A stretch of 64,000 nt of DNA from Faecalibacillus intestinalis (GCF_003024685.1 NZ_PYLQ01000001.1:186001-250000), one strand, 5' to 3'. Positions 1-8,850 are shown, counted from the first letter of the stretch. Notes: generated by a model not told the origin, from the letters alone. Program-made: numbers and translations.

Positions 1-164
1 TTTATAGAGGAAGTTCCAGGGAGGTCATGGAAAAGAGTGGTACAGGAATCGGACTTTTTCTATCGAGAGAAATTATCGAAAAACACGCAGGTACGATCAC
101 GGTAACCTCCGGCAAAAAGAAAAAAGGAAGCACGTTTGTAATTCAATTACCATATGTTGGTTAA
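1..164 (+). CDS. Sensor histidine kinase, C-terminal fragment (cut by window edge)
   Basis: The first complete codon is at base 3 and the frame runs to a TAA at 162-164. The peptide carries the G2 box of a HATPase_c domain (KSGTGIGLFLSREIIEKHAG) followed by the typical C-terminal strand pair ending in FVIQLPYVG. It is therefore the ATP-binding end of a two-component kinase whose remainder lies upstream of the window. It sits just before an ABC exporter pair, the usual layout for a peptide-responsive sensor and its transporter. Base composition matches the exporter genes and is richer in G and C than the region after 5477. Confidence 0.85.
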   Translation, partial: YRGSSREVMEKSGTGIGLFLSREIIEKHAGTITVTSGKKKKGSTFVIQLPYVG

Positions 165-173
165 ATTTTAAGT

Positions 174-216
174 GAGCAGAAATCTTACAATTCTGTAAGA
201 CTTCTGCTCGTTTTTT
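174..216 (+). terminator. Intrinsic terminator with an embedded TTACA-N4-TGTAA palindrome
   Basis: A 16-bp stem (174-189 with 194-209, one G-U pair, loop ATTC) is followed by six T. It ends the kinase unit. The top of the stem is the symmetric sequence TCTTACA-N4-TGTAAGA, which resembles the operator of Bce-type regulators, so the same bases could also be a DNA site for the ABC genes downstream. Confidence 0.8.
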
Positions 217-279
217 GAAAGTGAAATGAAAGATTGTCCTGATACAATTTGAATGTAGGATGAAAAGGAGGCAAAACAC

Positions 280-954
280 ATGAGTGTGATATTAGAAACT
301 AAGCAGCTTTGTAAGTTTTATGGCGCAGGTGAGAATCAGGTCAAAGCGGTCAATCAGGTGGATATTCAGATTGAGCGGGGAGAATTTGTTGCAATTGTTG
401 GAAAGTCAGGTTCCGGTAAAAGCACATTACTTCATATGCTTGGAGGGCTAGACACCCCGACAAAAGGCAATGTTACTTTAGCAAGGAAAGATTTATACAG
501 GATGAAGGAAGATGCCCTTGCTGTTTTCCGTAGAAGAAAAATCGGATTTGTTTTTCAGGCATTTAATCTGGTTTCATCTGTTAATGTCTGGGAAAATATT
601 GTACTGCCACTGGGGCTGGATGGAAGAAAAGTGGATGAAGCGTATATAAATGATATTATTGCAACTCTGGGGATTGAAAATCGGATTTATAATCTGCCAA
701 ATCAGTTATCCGGAGGACAGCAGCAGAGAGTAGCAATTGCAAGAGCACTGGTGAATCGTCCGGAAATTATATTTGCGGATGAGCCGACCGGAAATCTTGA
801 TTCTAAGACCAGTGATGAGGTAATCGCTCTGCTTAAGATGACAGCAAAAAAATATGGACAGACAATTGTAATGATTACCCATGATGACGAAATTGCACAG
901 GTCGCTGACCGTATTCTGGTGATTGAGGACGGACAGGTGGTGGATTTCAGATGA
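280..954 (+). CDS. ABC transporter ATP-binding protein (MacB/LolD type)
   Basis: ATPase subunit of an exporter that works with the permease encoded next. Walker A GKSGSGKST lies at residues 42-49, the Q-loop glutamine in VFQAFNLV near 93, the signature LSGGQQQR at 143-150, Walker B IIFADEPT at 163-170 and the H-loop histidine at 201. The length of 224 aa is normal for the family. An AAAGGAGG ribosome site precedes the ATG. Its TGA overlaps the permease start (ATGA), showing translational coupling. The upstream kinase fragment suggests control by a two-component system; the transported substrate cannot be read from the sequence. Confidence 0.93.
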   Translation: MSVILETKQLCKFYGAGENQVKAVNQVDIQIERGEFVAIVGKSGSGKSTLLHMLGGLDTPTKGNVTLARKDLYRMKEDALAVFRRRKIGFVFQAFNLVSSVNVWENIVLPLGLDGRKVDEAYINDIIATLGIENRIYNLPNQLSGGQQQRVAIARALVNRPEIIFADEPTGNLDSKTSDEVIALLKMTAKKYGQTIVMITHDDEIAQVADRILVIEDGQVVDFR

Positions 955-3395
955 AGACAATAAGCAGGATTGCATATAGAAATGACAAAAAGAACAGGAC
1001 AAGAAGTATACTGATCATGATGGCAATCTGTCTGACTACGATGCTGCTTGTGATTATCAGTACTGTGGGAAATGGAATGATCCGTTTGCAGAAAAGTCAG
1101 GCGGCAGGATCATATGGAAGCAATTATGGTCTGTTTGTTTCCGCAGACGGATCGCAGTTAAAAGAAGTAAACCGCCGTGCGGAAATAGATGCTACAGGCA
1201 CTATGTGCACCGAAGGTATCATAAAAGGCAATGAAAAAGGCGGGTTTGTCTGCATGGATGAGACTGCAAGAAAAATGCTTCCTTATAATAAAGAATATGA
1301 GTTGAAGGAAGGAAAGTATCCGGGGGGAACGCAGGAAATTGCCGCAGGAAGAGCATTCTTTCGTGCAATGGGATATGATGATGTAAAAATCGGAGATACG
1401 GTTACACTGGATTACCGCGCAGGGATGCAGTCAGAATATAAGCCGGAAGAATTTGTTGTCAGCGGAATCCTATATGATCGGGATGAGTATACCATCGAGG
1501 CATCTTATGTTGCTTTCGGGTCACAGGAGTTTTATGATGAGCACGTCGCAGAGAATGACAGACAGTATAATATTTATTTTACTTTAAATGATTCGGCAAA
1601 TGTATCTATGAATAATATTGATTCGGTTATAAAGCAGATTGCAGCAGCTTGTGGGATCGAAGAAAAAAACGTTACAGTCAATGATCTCTATTTGCAATGG
1701 GTCTTGCAGCCGAGTTATGAAATGATTGCGGTATGTGGAATTCTGATTCTTGCAATTGTACTTTTCTCTGTTGTGGTCATTTATAATATTTTTCAGGTCG
1801 GTATTGCCAACAAGATACAGGAGTATGGAAAAATTAAGGCTCTGGGAGCGACAAAAAAGCAGATGAAACAACTGATCTTCAGAGAGGGCATTTTTTTGAC
1901 AATTTTTTCAATACCAGTTGGATTGCTTTTTGGCTTTCTGATTGCAAAATGCGGTTTTAACTGGCTGGTAGAACAGGGAAACTTTGTATCAACCGGAATT
2001 GGCTCTATGGGAGTCCAAAATCAGCAGGTGCCACTATATTCCCTGCCTGTTATGCTTCTATGTATTTTCGTATCATTTCTTACCGTTGCTTTGGCACTGC
2101 GTAAACCAATGAAAATTGTTTCACGGATTTCACCTATCGAAGCAACACGGTATTTAGAAAATGCAGAAACACAAAAAAAGGGAAAGCGAATTGGCAGAAA
2201 AAATGTCACTGTGTTTTCTATGGCAATGGCAAATGTGACGGGTAATCCAAAAAGAACCATTGGTACCATCCTCACAATGGGGCTTTCTTGCACATTGTTT
2301 GTGATTATCTCTAATTATGTCGGAAATATTGACACGGAGCATGAAGCACGTCTTTCCGTTAATCATGGACAATTCGAACTGCAGCTTGACTATTCTGCTG
2401 AGTATGATGAAAGATATCCGGAGAATAATCTGGATACGATTCTGACGGACAATCCATTGAATGATTCGCTGATTGAAGAAATCAAAAGCATTCCGGGAGT
2501 GACAGATGTCATGACGAGAGAGATTGTCTCTGTAAATCTGAACGGAACGAGATTTCCGGGTGCTATTGTGAGTAAAAAGGATTTTGATTTTATGCACCAG
2601 GACGGGGATATTGGCTCTATGGACTATGAACAGGCGGTAAAGAATGGTGATATTTTCTTTGGCTGGTCGACGTGGATGGAACAAGATGGATATACTCCGG
2701 GAGAATCCATTGCATTTAACTTTGAGAATGGAAGTGGAACCTATACCTATCAGGGAAAGATTGCAGGATCCTTTGTAAGTGCGGACACTTATCTTGTCAT
2801 TCCGGAAGGTGTATACCGTTCCATGAATCTGAGAGGAACAGCCTATGGCTATCTGTGGGTGGACTGTGATAAAAAAGATGTAGCATCTGTGGAACAGAGT
2901 CTGAATACTTTGATTTCTAATGCTTCGCATATAAAAATGGATACCTATCATGCACAGTTACAATCTGCAGAATTAGCAGCTCGCATGATGAAGCTTGGCT
3001 GTTATCTGTTTATGGCGGTTGTAGGACTCATCGGTTTTATGAATATGGCAAACACCATGATTATGAATATTACGACAAAAAAGCAGGAATATGGTGTATT
3101 ACAGGCTGTGGGTATGACAAATAAACAATTAAATTTATGCCTGCAGTTACAGGGACTGATTTTTACGGTTGGCACCATATGCGTAGCTTTGATCATTGGT
3201 CTGCCGCTCGGTTATGCACTTTTTTCCTATGCAAAACATAATGGAATATTTGGAATGAATATCTATCATGTTCCAATTACACCAATTCTTGCTATGATTT
3301 TGCTGGTCGGTCTTTTGCAGATTGTGCTTTCCCTCGTTTTAAGCAGTAATCTGAAAAAGGAAACGCTGGTTGAAAGAATAAGGTATCAGGGATAG
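951..3395 (+). CDS. ABC transporter permease with two FtsX domains
   Basis: An 814-aa membrane protein paired with the preceding ATPase. It has an N-terminal membrane anchor near residues 18-42 and a large extracytoplasmic domain to about 255. Three membrane segments (about 258-283, 309-332, 365-386) form the first FtsX block. A further segment near 437-459, a second outside domain and a C-terminal FtsX block (about 680-800, with the QEYGVLQAVGM element) follow. The duplicated FtsX layout fits MacB-like peptide or lipoprotein exporters better than BceB-type permeases, which are shorter. Codon use matches the acquired left-end segment. Confidence 0.9.
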   Translation: MKTISRIAYRNDKKNRTRSILIMMAICLTTMLLVIISTVGNGMIRLQKSQAAGSYGSNYGLFVSADGSQLKEVNRRAEIDATGTMCTEGIIKGNEKGGFVCMDETARKMLPYNKEYELKEGKYPGGTQEIAAGRAFFRAMGYDDVKIGDTVTLDYRAGMQSEYKPEEFVVSGILYDRDEYTIEASYVAFGSQEFYDEHVAENDRQYNIYFTLNDSANVSMNNIDSVIKQIAAACGIEEKNVTVNDLYLQWVLQPSYEMIAVCGILILAIVLFSVVVIYNIFQVGIANKIQEYGKIKALGATKKQMKQLIFREGIFLTIFSIPVGLLFGFLIAKCGFNWLVEQGNFVSTGIGSMGVQNQQVPLYSLPVMLLCIFVSFLTVALALRKPMKIVSRISPIEATRYLENAETQKKGKRIGRKNVTVFSMAMANVTGNPKRTIGTILTMGLSCTLFVIISNYVGNIDTEHEARLSVNHGQFELQLDYSAEYDERYPENNLDTILTDNPLNDSLIEEIKSIPGVTDVMTREIVSVNLNGTRFPGAIVSKKDFDFMHQDGDIGSMDYEQAVKNGDIFFGWSTWMEQDGYTPGESIAFNFENGSGTYTYQGKIAGSFVSADTYLVIPEGVYRSMNLRGTAYGYLWVDCDKKDVASVEQSLNTLISNASHIKMDTYHAQLQSAELAARMMKLGCYLFMAVVGLIGFMNMANTMIMNITTKKQEYGVLQAVGMTNKQLNLCLQLQGLIFTVGTICVALIIGLPLGYALFSYAKHNGIFGMNIYHVPITPILAMILLVGLLQIVLSLVLSSNLKKETLVERIRYQG

Positions 3396-3399
3396 CAAA

Positions 3400-3573
3400 T
3401 ATTGCTGGGATATCCTCAGTAGCATAGTGGCGATAACGAGTACAGCTATTGCAATTTACCTTGGGGAATAGATAAAATCAGTTATTCCTATAAATCTCAT
3501 TACGTTGTTGCTGCTGGTACATATGGTTTATATCGGAATCAGATGTTATGTGAAAGAACGGGGACATTATTAG
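3400..3573 (+). pseudogene. Possible remnant of a membrane protein
   Basis: One frame reads two hydrophobic stretches (SSIVAITSTAIAIYLGE and INLITLLLLVHMVYIGIR) ending in a charged tail and a stop, but with a TAG at 3469-3471 between them and no start codon. It resembles the C-terminal end of a multi-spanning transporter that lost its 5' part. No family could be assigned, so this is an inference from hydrophobicity alone. Confidence 0.3.
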
Positions 3574-3632
3574 GGAATAAATAGGATATTGAGAAAACGA
3601 TGATGTAAACTGTCGTCTTCTCAATTTTTTAT

Positions 3633-3938
3633 ATGTTTAAAATACAGCTTGATGAACTTGCCTGTCCTAAAATTTTAAAGACAGTTATTGCTGACGGAAA
3701 AGGAATTGAGGTAAATACTTCCAGTTACAGATATGGATTGTCTGATCTCACTCCGTCAAGGGATATTTTAAAATTATATTGGGAATTGGGTGGGCAAATA
3801 CTCACCATCGGAAGCGACAGCCATAAACCAGAACACCTGGGAACGTTTATTAATGAGACAAAATAGGAATTAAAAGCACTTGGCTTCAAAAAGTTTTGTA
3901 CTTTTGATAAAATGCAACCGATTTATCATCAATTATAA
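3633..3938 (+). pseudogene. Histidinol-phosphatase (PHP family, HisK-like) C-terminal remnant
   Basis: The readable peptide contains LEVNTSSYRYGLSDLTPS-like sequence (here IEVNTSSYRYGLSDLTPS) and ILTIGSDSHKPEHLG, the last metal-binding strand and helix of PHP-family histidinol phosphatases. A TAG at 3864-3866 interrupts the frame, after which the same frame continues with the family's C-terminal end (ALGFKKFCTFDKMQ) to a TAA at 3936-3938. The first two thirds of the gene are absent. It is a dead fragment in a region of several such fragments and implies no histidine pathway here. Confidence 0.75.
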
Positions 3939-3949
3939 TAAATTTGATT

Positions 3950-3985
3950 AAGCAGCCTGTATGTAATGAAGCATACAGGCTGCTT
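3950..3985. terminator. Perfect 14-bp hairpin, weak terminator or insertion scar
   Basis: Arms 3950-3963 and 3972-3985 are perfectly complementary around an 8-base loop. There is no T-run on the plus side and only a mixed AT tail on the minus side. It lies between the converging ends of the histidinol-phosphatase remnant and the small minus-strand gene, where a bidirectional terminator is expected. Confidence 0.45.
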
Positions 3986-4029
3986 GCAGTTTATAACTCT
4001 AATGAATCTTCTGTATCTACCCACATCTG

Positions 4030-4227
4030 TCAATTGCCCTCAAGATATAATCTCGCATATTCAAGTGGTTCATCGGCTGCAAGTGAAGTCAATGCACAGT
4101 CTGATCCGGGTGTGGTTTTTAAATCCTTTTCGGCTTCCCAGCAGTCAATGCGAAGCATATAGCCGGCACTGGTATAAACATCAATACTGTTGCACTGTGG
4201 ATTGTATTCTGCAAATATTGTTCTCAT
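4030..4227 (-). CDS. Small DUF6061-like protein, possibly truncated
   Basis: A 65-aa protein starting MRTIFAEYNPQCNSIDVYTS, preceded by an AAGGAG ribosome site 9 bases upstream. It resembles small clostridial proteins grouped as DUF6061, which have a beta-rich start and a LxYAxLxLxG end (EPLEYARLYLEG here). The frame stops at TGA and then continues for 13 codons (QMWVDTEDSLEL) to a TAA. The TGA may therefore have replaced a sense codon and shortened the protein. Function is unknown. Family assignment is from memory of the pattern and is moderate. Confidence 0.5.
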   Translation of the reverse strand: MRTIFAEYNPQCNSIDVYTSAGYMLRIDCWEAEKDLKTTPGSDCALTSLAADEPLEYARLYLEGN

Positions 4228-4562
4228 CGTATCTTATCTCCTTATCGCTCAATCATCAGTTTCAAAAATCAGAAGCATTTCAATCAGTCCACCATGTCAC
4301 TTTTATTTTGTGTTATACTGTTTTATATAATTTTTTTGCCCTTGTATTTTCCCTTATCAGAGTTCGTAAACACTGGTGGGAAGATATAACACAAGGGAAA
4401 CAATAAGGGAAAGCTCACCTGCGACAAATCCAGTGTTTTCAAGGGTTTGCGGAGAATTTGATAACAAAATATAACAGTTATTAGCTCTCTTAAAACAGGT
4501 GAAATCTCAATCGGAAGTTGCAGGATGAAAGTTTAAGAATATGATGATTGTTTTTTTCAGTT
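4228..4562. other. Non-coding stretch with paired CCCTT/AAGGG motifs
   Basis: No gene is visible. CCCTTGT (4339-4345) pairs with ACAAGGG (4391-4397), and TTTCCCTTA (4348-4356) pairs with TAAGGGAAA (4404-4412). Two staggered inverted repeats about 50 bases apart look more like recombinase binding sites or an old element end than a transcription terminator. No integrase gene remains nearby. Confidence 0.35.
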
Positions 4563-4905
4563 ATGTTTTTACTGATATTGGTGATGATTCTAGTTATATT
4601 TATAAGTGGAACAAGAAGTTGGAATAAAAATAATAATTTTTCCTCTGTTTAAAGGTGGAAGCCAGAGTGGCTGCCAAGCGACAGAGTACGATCCAGGTTG
4701 AGGAGACATCTCAGCGGTCCACGGGTATCATAGTACCACCAGTACGTCTTATTACGTTATTTTTGAGGTGGAAAGTGGTGCTTGGATGGAGTTTTCTGTA
4801 TATGGAAAAAAGTATGGGATGCTTGCAGAAGGAGATGAAAGAAAGCTGATCTTTCAGGACAGTCGTTATCTGAGATTCGAGAGGACAATTTATAATAAGA
4901 AGTAG
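4563..4905 (+). pseudogene. DUF2500-family gene broken by frameshifts
   Basis: The pieces, read in three frames, give an N-terminal membrane helix (MFLLILVMILVIFISGTRSW), then VEARVAAKR, then a domain end with YYVIFEVESGAWMEFSVYGK, YGMLAEGDERKLIFQ and SRYLRFERT. This order is that of DUF2500 proteins, small membrane-anchored proteins of unknown function. A stop after about 29 codons and at least two single-base shifts separate the pieces, so no full product can be made. Only the final frame reaches a TAG at 4903-4905. Confidence 0.7.
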
Positions 4906-5476
4906 AACCTCCAGTTTGTAGAATTCAAAAATTTAATATGAAATGTGAGATAGAGCGTATGGAAATAAACAAGACGTTCTATTTTTTTGCCTTTTTGAAA
5001 AAAGTGATTAAAAAGCTATTGGCATTTTGTTACTGGAGTTTGAAAACTATCACAATCAGATAAATCAAAGCAAGTTGAAACGCAAGTGTACTCGTGATTT
5101 CATTGAAAGTCTATTAGGTGTTAGGCTTAAAAAATAGTTTTATAAAAATAGGGAGATGTGTTTTGGAACAGGAGGTAAGAGCTATCCTTGATAGATAAGG
5201 ACAATGCGAAGAAATGGGTTGCTAAAGGGGAATTATCCGAACTCATAACATTTAACGATAACTTTTCAATCGTTAAATAATGTAGTAGATACGATTGACC
5301 ATACGTACTTATCATATGTAAAAAGGGTAGGCGTATTTGCAGTTGTGTCGTTCCACATTGAAAATATTTTAAGATTTGAGAAATTCTAGTGATTTCTTTT
5401 TTTATAGCAAGTTATACAAATAATTATTTGTCATATTATAAAGAGTGATTTACAATAAAAATAGGAGGAAAAAGGA
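4906..5476. other. Junction between the foreign left end and the AT-rich chromosome; no intact gene
   Basis: Several short frames occur, for example one reading LLEFENYHNQINQSKLKRKCTRDF, but none has a start, ribosome site and length together. Composition shifts towards AT across this stretch. From about 5340 onward it is the promoter region of the next gene, whose AGGAGG site is at 5463-5468. I see relics here but cannot name them. Confidence 0.5.
4951..4988 (+). terminator. Intrinsic terminator
   Basis: Stem TAGAGCGT (4951-4958) with ACGTTCTA (4974-4981, one G-U pair), then seven T. It ends the DUF2500 remnant. Confidence 0.65.
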
Positions 5477-6094
5477 ATGAAAGTATTATTAGTTAATGGA
5501 GGAGCCCATCCTAAGGGGTGTACAAATAGAGCTTTAGAAGAGGTAGAAAAAGCATTAAAGGAAGAGGAAATAGAAACACTCATTTATCATATTCCTAATG
5601 TTCCATTACAAGATTGTATTGCTTGTGGAACTTGTGCTAAAATAGGTAAATGTGTTTTTGATGATTGTGTTAATGAATTTGTAGAAATGGCAAAGGAGGC
5701 AGATGGTTTTATTTTTGGAACACCTGTTTATTATGCTCATCCAACTGGAAAGGTTCAAAGTTTTATGGATCGTATTTTTTATAGTGGAAAAGCAGCTTTT
5801 GTTCATAAACCAGCTGCTACGATTTCTTCTTCAAGAAGAGCAGGGAGTGTTACAAGTATGGATGTTTTAAATAAATATTTTAGTATTTCACAGATGCCAA
5901 TTGTTTCTTCTATGTATTGGAATGAAGTTCATGGAAATACCGTAGAAGAAGTAGAACAAGACAAAGAAGGATTAGATACAATGTATGCTTTAGGTAAAAA
6001 TATGGCATGGATGTTAAAGTGTATTGAAGCTGGTAAAAAAGCAGGAATTGATATTCCTCAAAATACGAAAAGAAATACAAATTTTATAAGATAA
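5477..6094 (+). CDS. Flavodoxin-fold NAD(P)H-dependent oxidoreductase
   Basis: A 205-aa protein with an N-terminal flavodoxin-like fold: the FMN phosphate loop NGGAHPKGCTNRAL at 8-20 and the second flavin contact TPVYYAHPTG near 82-91. Cysteines at 47, 50, 53, 59 and 64 in the C-I-A-C-G-T-C segment match the iron-sulfur flavoprotein branch of the NADPH-dependent FMN reductase family, so an Fe-S cluster is possible. The start follows AGGAGGAAAAAGG. Two bases separate it from the HAD gene, which with the next gene forms a probable operon. Electron donor and acceptor are unknown. Confidence 0.85.
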   Translation: MKVLLVNGGAHPKGCTNRALEEVEKALKEEEIETLIYHIPNVPLQDCIACGTCAKIGKCVFDDCVNEFVEMAKEADGFIFGTPVYYAHPTGKVQSFMDRIFYSGKAAFVHKPAATISSSRRAGSVTSMDVLNKYFSISQMPIVSSMYWNEVHGNTVEEVEQDKEGLDTMYALGKNMAWMLKCIEAGKKAGIDIPQNTKRNTNFIR

Positions 6095-6095
6095 G

Positions 6096-6902
6096 ATGAA
6101 AATATTATATGTTTCTGATTTAGATGGAACACTTTTAAATAGTAAACAACATACTTCATCTTATACTAATCAAGTGATTAATCAATTAGTAGATGTAGGT
6201 ATGTTGTTTTCTTATGCTACAGCGCGATCTTATTATTCAGCCAAACCAGCAACAAAAGGATTAACTGCTAAAATTCCTTTAATTCTTTATAATGGGGCTT
6301 TTGTTATTGATAATCAAAGCCAAGAAATTCTTGTTTCTAATTTCTTTTTAAAAGAAGAAGTGGATGATTTATCTTTCTATTTTAAACAAAAAGACTTCTA
6401 TCCTATTGTCTATGCTTTTAGAAATAACTATGAAAAATTTAGTTATATACCTGATAAAATAACAAAACAACAACTTGATTTTATAAACACAAGAAATGAT
6501 CAAAGAAAAAATCCTATAAAAGACCATCTTTTTAAAGGAAATGTCTTTTATATAACATGCATTGCTTCAAAAGAGCTTTTAGAAGGTTTTTATCATGATT
6601 TAAAAGATTATTATCAATGCTTATTTTCTAAAGATATTTATAGCCAAGATTGGTGGTTAGAAATCTTACCAAAAAAGGCAACAAAAGCGCACGCTATTTT
6701 ACAATTAAAAGAATATTTAAACTGTGATAAAGTAGTTGTGTTTGGTGATGGTTTAAATGATCTTTCTATGTTTGAAATAGCTGATGAAAGTTATGCTGTT
6801 GAAAATGCTTGTCGAGAACTTAAAGAAAAGGCAACAGGTGTTATAGGACATCATGATCAAGAGAGTGTAGCTCAATATTTGAAGGAAAATTATAAGGGAT
6901 AA
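6096..6902 (+). CDS. Cof-type HAD-IIB phosphatase
   Basis: Cytosolic HAD hydrolase of 268 aa. Motif I DLDGTLLNS at residues 8-16 carries the nucleophile D8 and acid D10. Motif IV GDGLNDLSMFE near 212-222 binds Mg. The insert between them is the type IIB cap, which in this family acts on sugar phosphates, nucleotides or flavin precursors. The real substrate cannot be told. It sits in a tight run between the flavoprotein and the pseudouridine synthase, with gaps of only one base on each side. Confidence 0.85.
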   Translation: MKILYVSDLDGTLLNSKQHTSSYTNQVINQLVDVGMLFSYATARSYYSAKPATKGLTAKIPLILYNGAFVIDNQSQEILVSNFFLKEEVDDLSFYFKQKDFYPIVYAFRNNYEKFSYIPDKITKQQLDFINTRNDQRKNPIKDHLFKGNVFYITCIASKELLEGFYHDLKDYYQCLFSKDIYSQDWWLEILPKKATKAHAILQLKEYLNCDKVVVFGDGLNDLSMFEIADESYAVENACRELKEKATGVIGHHDQESVAQYLKENYKG

Positions 6903-6903
6903 T

Positions 6904-7602
6904 ATGAAAGATTTATATTATGTTTTAATGTATAATCATTTAGGTAATGTAAAACAATGCAAAACTCTCATTAAGCATGGCTTAATTAAAGTAAATGGCC
7001 TTGTTGAAACAGATGCTAAAAGAAAAATAACAGAAGATGATTGCATAGAATATCAAAATAGAATACTAAATAGTCAACCTTTTACTTATATCATGCTTAA
7101 TAAGACCCAAGGTTATATATGTGCAAATAAAGATGAAAAAGAAAAATGTGTTATTGATTTAATAGAAGAAAAAGATTGTTTTTGTTTAGGAAGATTAGAT
7201 AGAGATACGACAGGTTTACTTCTACTCACAAATGATAAAAGTTTAAAGAAACTCTTATTACCTCAAAATCATGTAGATAAGGTTTATTTGGTCGAAGCTA
7301 AAAGGAGACTAAGTAAAAAGGATAAAGAGATTTTTGCTAGGGGGATTGTTATTGATGAAAATATTCAATGTCTACCAGCAAAGATGGATATCATTGATGA
7401 TTATTGGTGTTATGTAACGATTCAAGAGGGGAAATATCATCAAATAAAGAAGATGTTTTTATCGTTAAATAATGAAGTGGTTTCTTTAAAAAGAATCTCT
7501 TTTGATCAAATACAATTAGATTCTTCATTAAAAGAGGGAAATTACCGTTTTCTAACAAAAGAAGAAAGAAATAAGCTTATAAAAAAAGCGGCTCAATGTT
7601 GA
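6904..7602 (+). CDS. Pseudouridine synthase, RsuA/RluB/RluE family
   Basis: Isomerises a specific uridine in rRNA to pseudouridine. An S4 RNA-binding domain covers residues 1-55, and the catalytic core has GRLDRDTTGLLLLTND at 96-111 with the catalytic D99. A KYHQIKKMF motif, usual in the RsuA family, appears near 180. The length of 232 aa fits RsuA-like enzymes; the exact rRNA position cannot be assigned. Last gene of the run begun at 5477. Its TGA lies inside the bidirectional terminator hairpin. Confidence 0.88.
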   Translation: MKDLYYVLMYNHLGNVKQCKTLIKHGLIKVNGLVETDAKRKITEDDCIEYQNRILNSQPFTYIMLNKTQGYICANKDEKEKCVIDLIEEKDCFCLGRLDRDTTGLLLLTNDKSLKKLLLPQNHVDKVYLVEAKRRLSKKDKEIFARGIVIDENIQCLPAKMDIIDDYWCYVTIQEGKYHQIKKMFLSLNNEVVSLKRISFDQIQLDSSLKEGNYRFLTKEERNKLIKKAAQC

Positions 7603-7613
7603 GTCGCTTAAAC
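7586..7613. terminator. Bidirectional intrinsic terminator
   Basis: Stem AAGCGGCTCA (7586-7595) with TGAGTCGCTT (7600-7609), one G-U pair, an A-run on the left and T-rich sequence on the right. It serves the converging pseudouridine synthase and MFS genes and contains the stop codons of both. Confidence 0.85.
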
Positions 7614-8792
7614 TTTTTCTGTCGTTAAAATAACAATAACAGCTCCTACAATAGATAAAATGATACCAGCAAGTAAAACATGACCAACACCTAAAGCATC
7701 AAGCATAATTCCTCCGGCGAAGTTTGCAAAAACACCAGATAAAGTCATTGAAGTAGTAACTAAAGATTGTCCTTTAACGCGATCTGCTAAGGCAATTTTT
7801 TCATTGACATAATAAACAGAAGCAGGAATAAATAAAGCATAGGCAAACATTTGACATACTTGGGCAAGGTAAATCATAATCATATTTGTCGCAAAATATG
7901 TAAGGGCATGTTTGACACAGAACATTAAAATTGAAAACTTGATAAGGGTTCCACAATTGATTTTTTCAGACATTTTAGAAAAGAATGCCATTGTTGGAAG
8001 TTCTAACATAGCTGCTACGAAAACAGCATTTCCCATATCTGCACTTGTACCACCAATATTTGTAATAATTTGAATAAAGAAGTTATTAATGATGGTATGA
8101 GCAAAATAAACAAGGACGAATCCTACTAAAAATAAGATGAATTTTTTATATTTCATACAGAATTTACCAAAAGAAAGTTGTTCAGTTTCTTCTTGTGGTG
8201 TTTCTACTTGTTCAACATCATTTTTAAACTCTTTTGGTAAAACAAACATTTTAACAACAATAAATAATAAAACAGTAAATAAAATATAGAAAAGAGGTAA
8301 AATACCTGGAGAAAAACTTTCAACAATATGTCCTAAAGCTAAAGAAGCAATGGCATAAGCTACCGAACCTAAACCTCTAGCAAGACCATAGTTAATTTCA
8401 ATACCATGTTGTTCAAAAGCAAAAGCAAGAGAATTCATCAGTGGCATAATTGATGACATAATTGAAAAGATAGTAACAACTAAAAATAAAACAAATAAAG
8501 CACTTCCTGGAATTAGATAAAGGATGGCTGATAATGCGATAACCACTAAAATGATAGGAGCCATAATATTTCTAATTTCAATATTTTTATGATTGTCAGC
8601 AAAAGAGGCAAGCATAGGTTGTAATAAAACAGCGATAATACTTGAAAGAGCTAAAGCAATCCCAATTTGTGAGTTAGAACAACCTTTATCTAATAAAAAG
8701 ACAGAGGCATAACCCATCATTGCTGCAAAAGCAGCAAAATAAAAGATTTGACTTCCCGCATATTTCAAGTTTAGACTACGATTTTTTTTCAT
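7608..8792 (-). CDS. MFS transporter (LacY/nucleoside-symporter-like)
   Basis: About 394 aa with twelve hydrophobic segments arranged in two halves around a cytoplasmic loop rich in Glu and Gln (about residues 200-215, VEQVETPQEETEQ). The loop DNHKNIEIRN near 68-77 stands where MFS proteins have their A-motif, as in the MFS_1-like/LacY branch. The substrate is unknown, although a sugar or nucleoside is plausible. The start chosen is the second in-frame ATG, 8 bases after AAGGAAGG; the first (8798) would be too close. A catabolite-response-like element lies in the divergent promoter region. Confidence 0.8.
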   Translation of the reverse strand: MKKNRSLNLKYAGSQIFYFAAFAAMMGYASVFLLDKGCSNSQIGIALALSSIIAVLLQPMLASFADNHKNIEIRNIMAPIILVVIALSAILYLIPGSALFVLFLVVTIFSIMSSIMPLMNSLAFAFEQHGIEINYGLARGLGSVAYAIASLALGHIVESFSPGILPLFYILFTVLLFIVVKMFVLPKEFKNDVEQVETPQEETEQLSFGKFCMKYKKFILFLVGFVLVYFAHTIINNFFIQIITNIGGTSADMGNAVFVAAMLELPTMAFFSKMSEKINCGTLIKFSILMFCVKHALTYFATNMIMIYLAQVCQMFAYALFIPASVYYVNEKIALADRVKGQSLVTTSMTLSGVFANFAGGIMLDALGVGHVLLAGIILSIVGAVIVILTTEKV

Positions 8793-8850
8793 AAACATTT
8801 CCTTCCTTGATTGATATTCGTTATCTTTATTTTATCATATAAACATAAAA

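Noticed and set aside
2154-2951. A 265-codon minus-strand frame
   Set aside because: It is antisense to the intact exporter permease, has no ribosome site and an implausible composition rich in Ile, Arg and His.
3950-3985. Insertion-sequence terminal inverted repeats
   Set aside because: The two arms are only 8 bases apart and enclose nothing; a terminator between converging genes is simpler.
4655-4849. A 64-codon plus-strand frame as a real small gene
   Set aside because: It is the middle piece of the frameshifted DUF2500 gene; the conserved residues continue in another frame.
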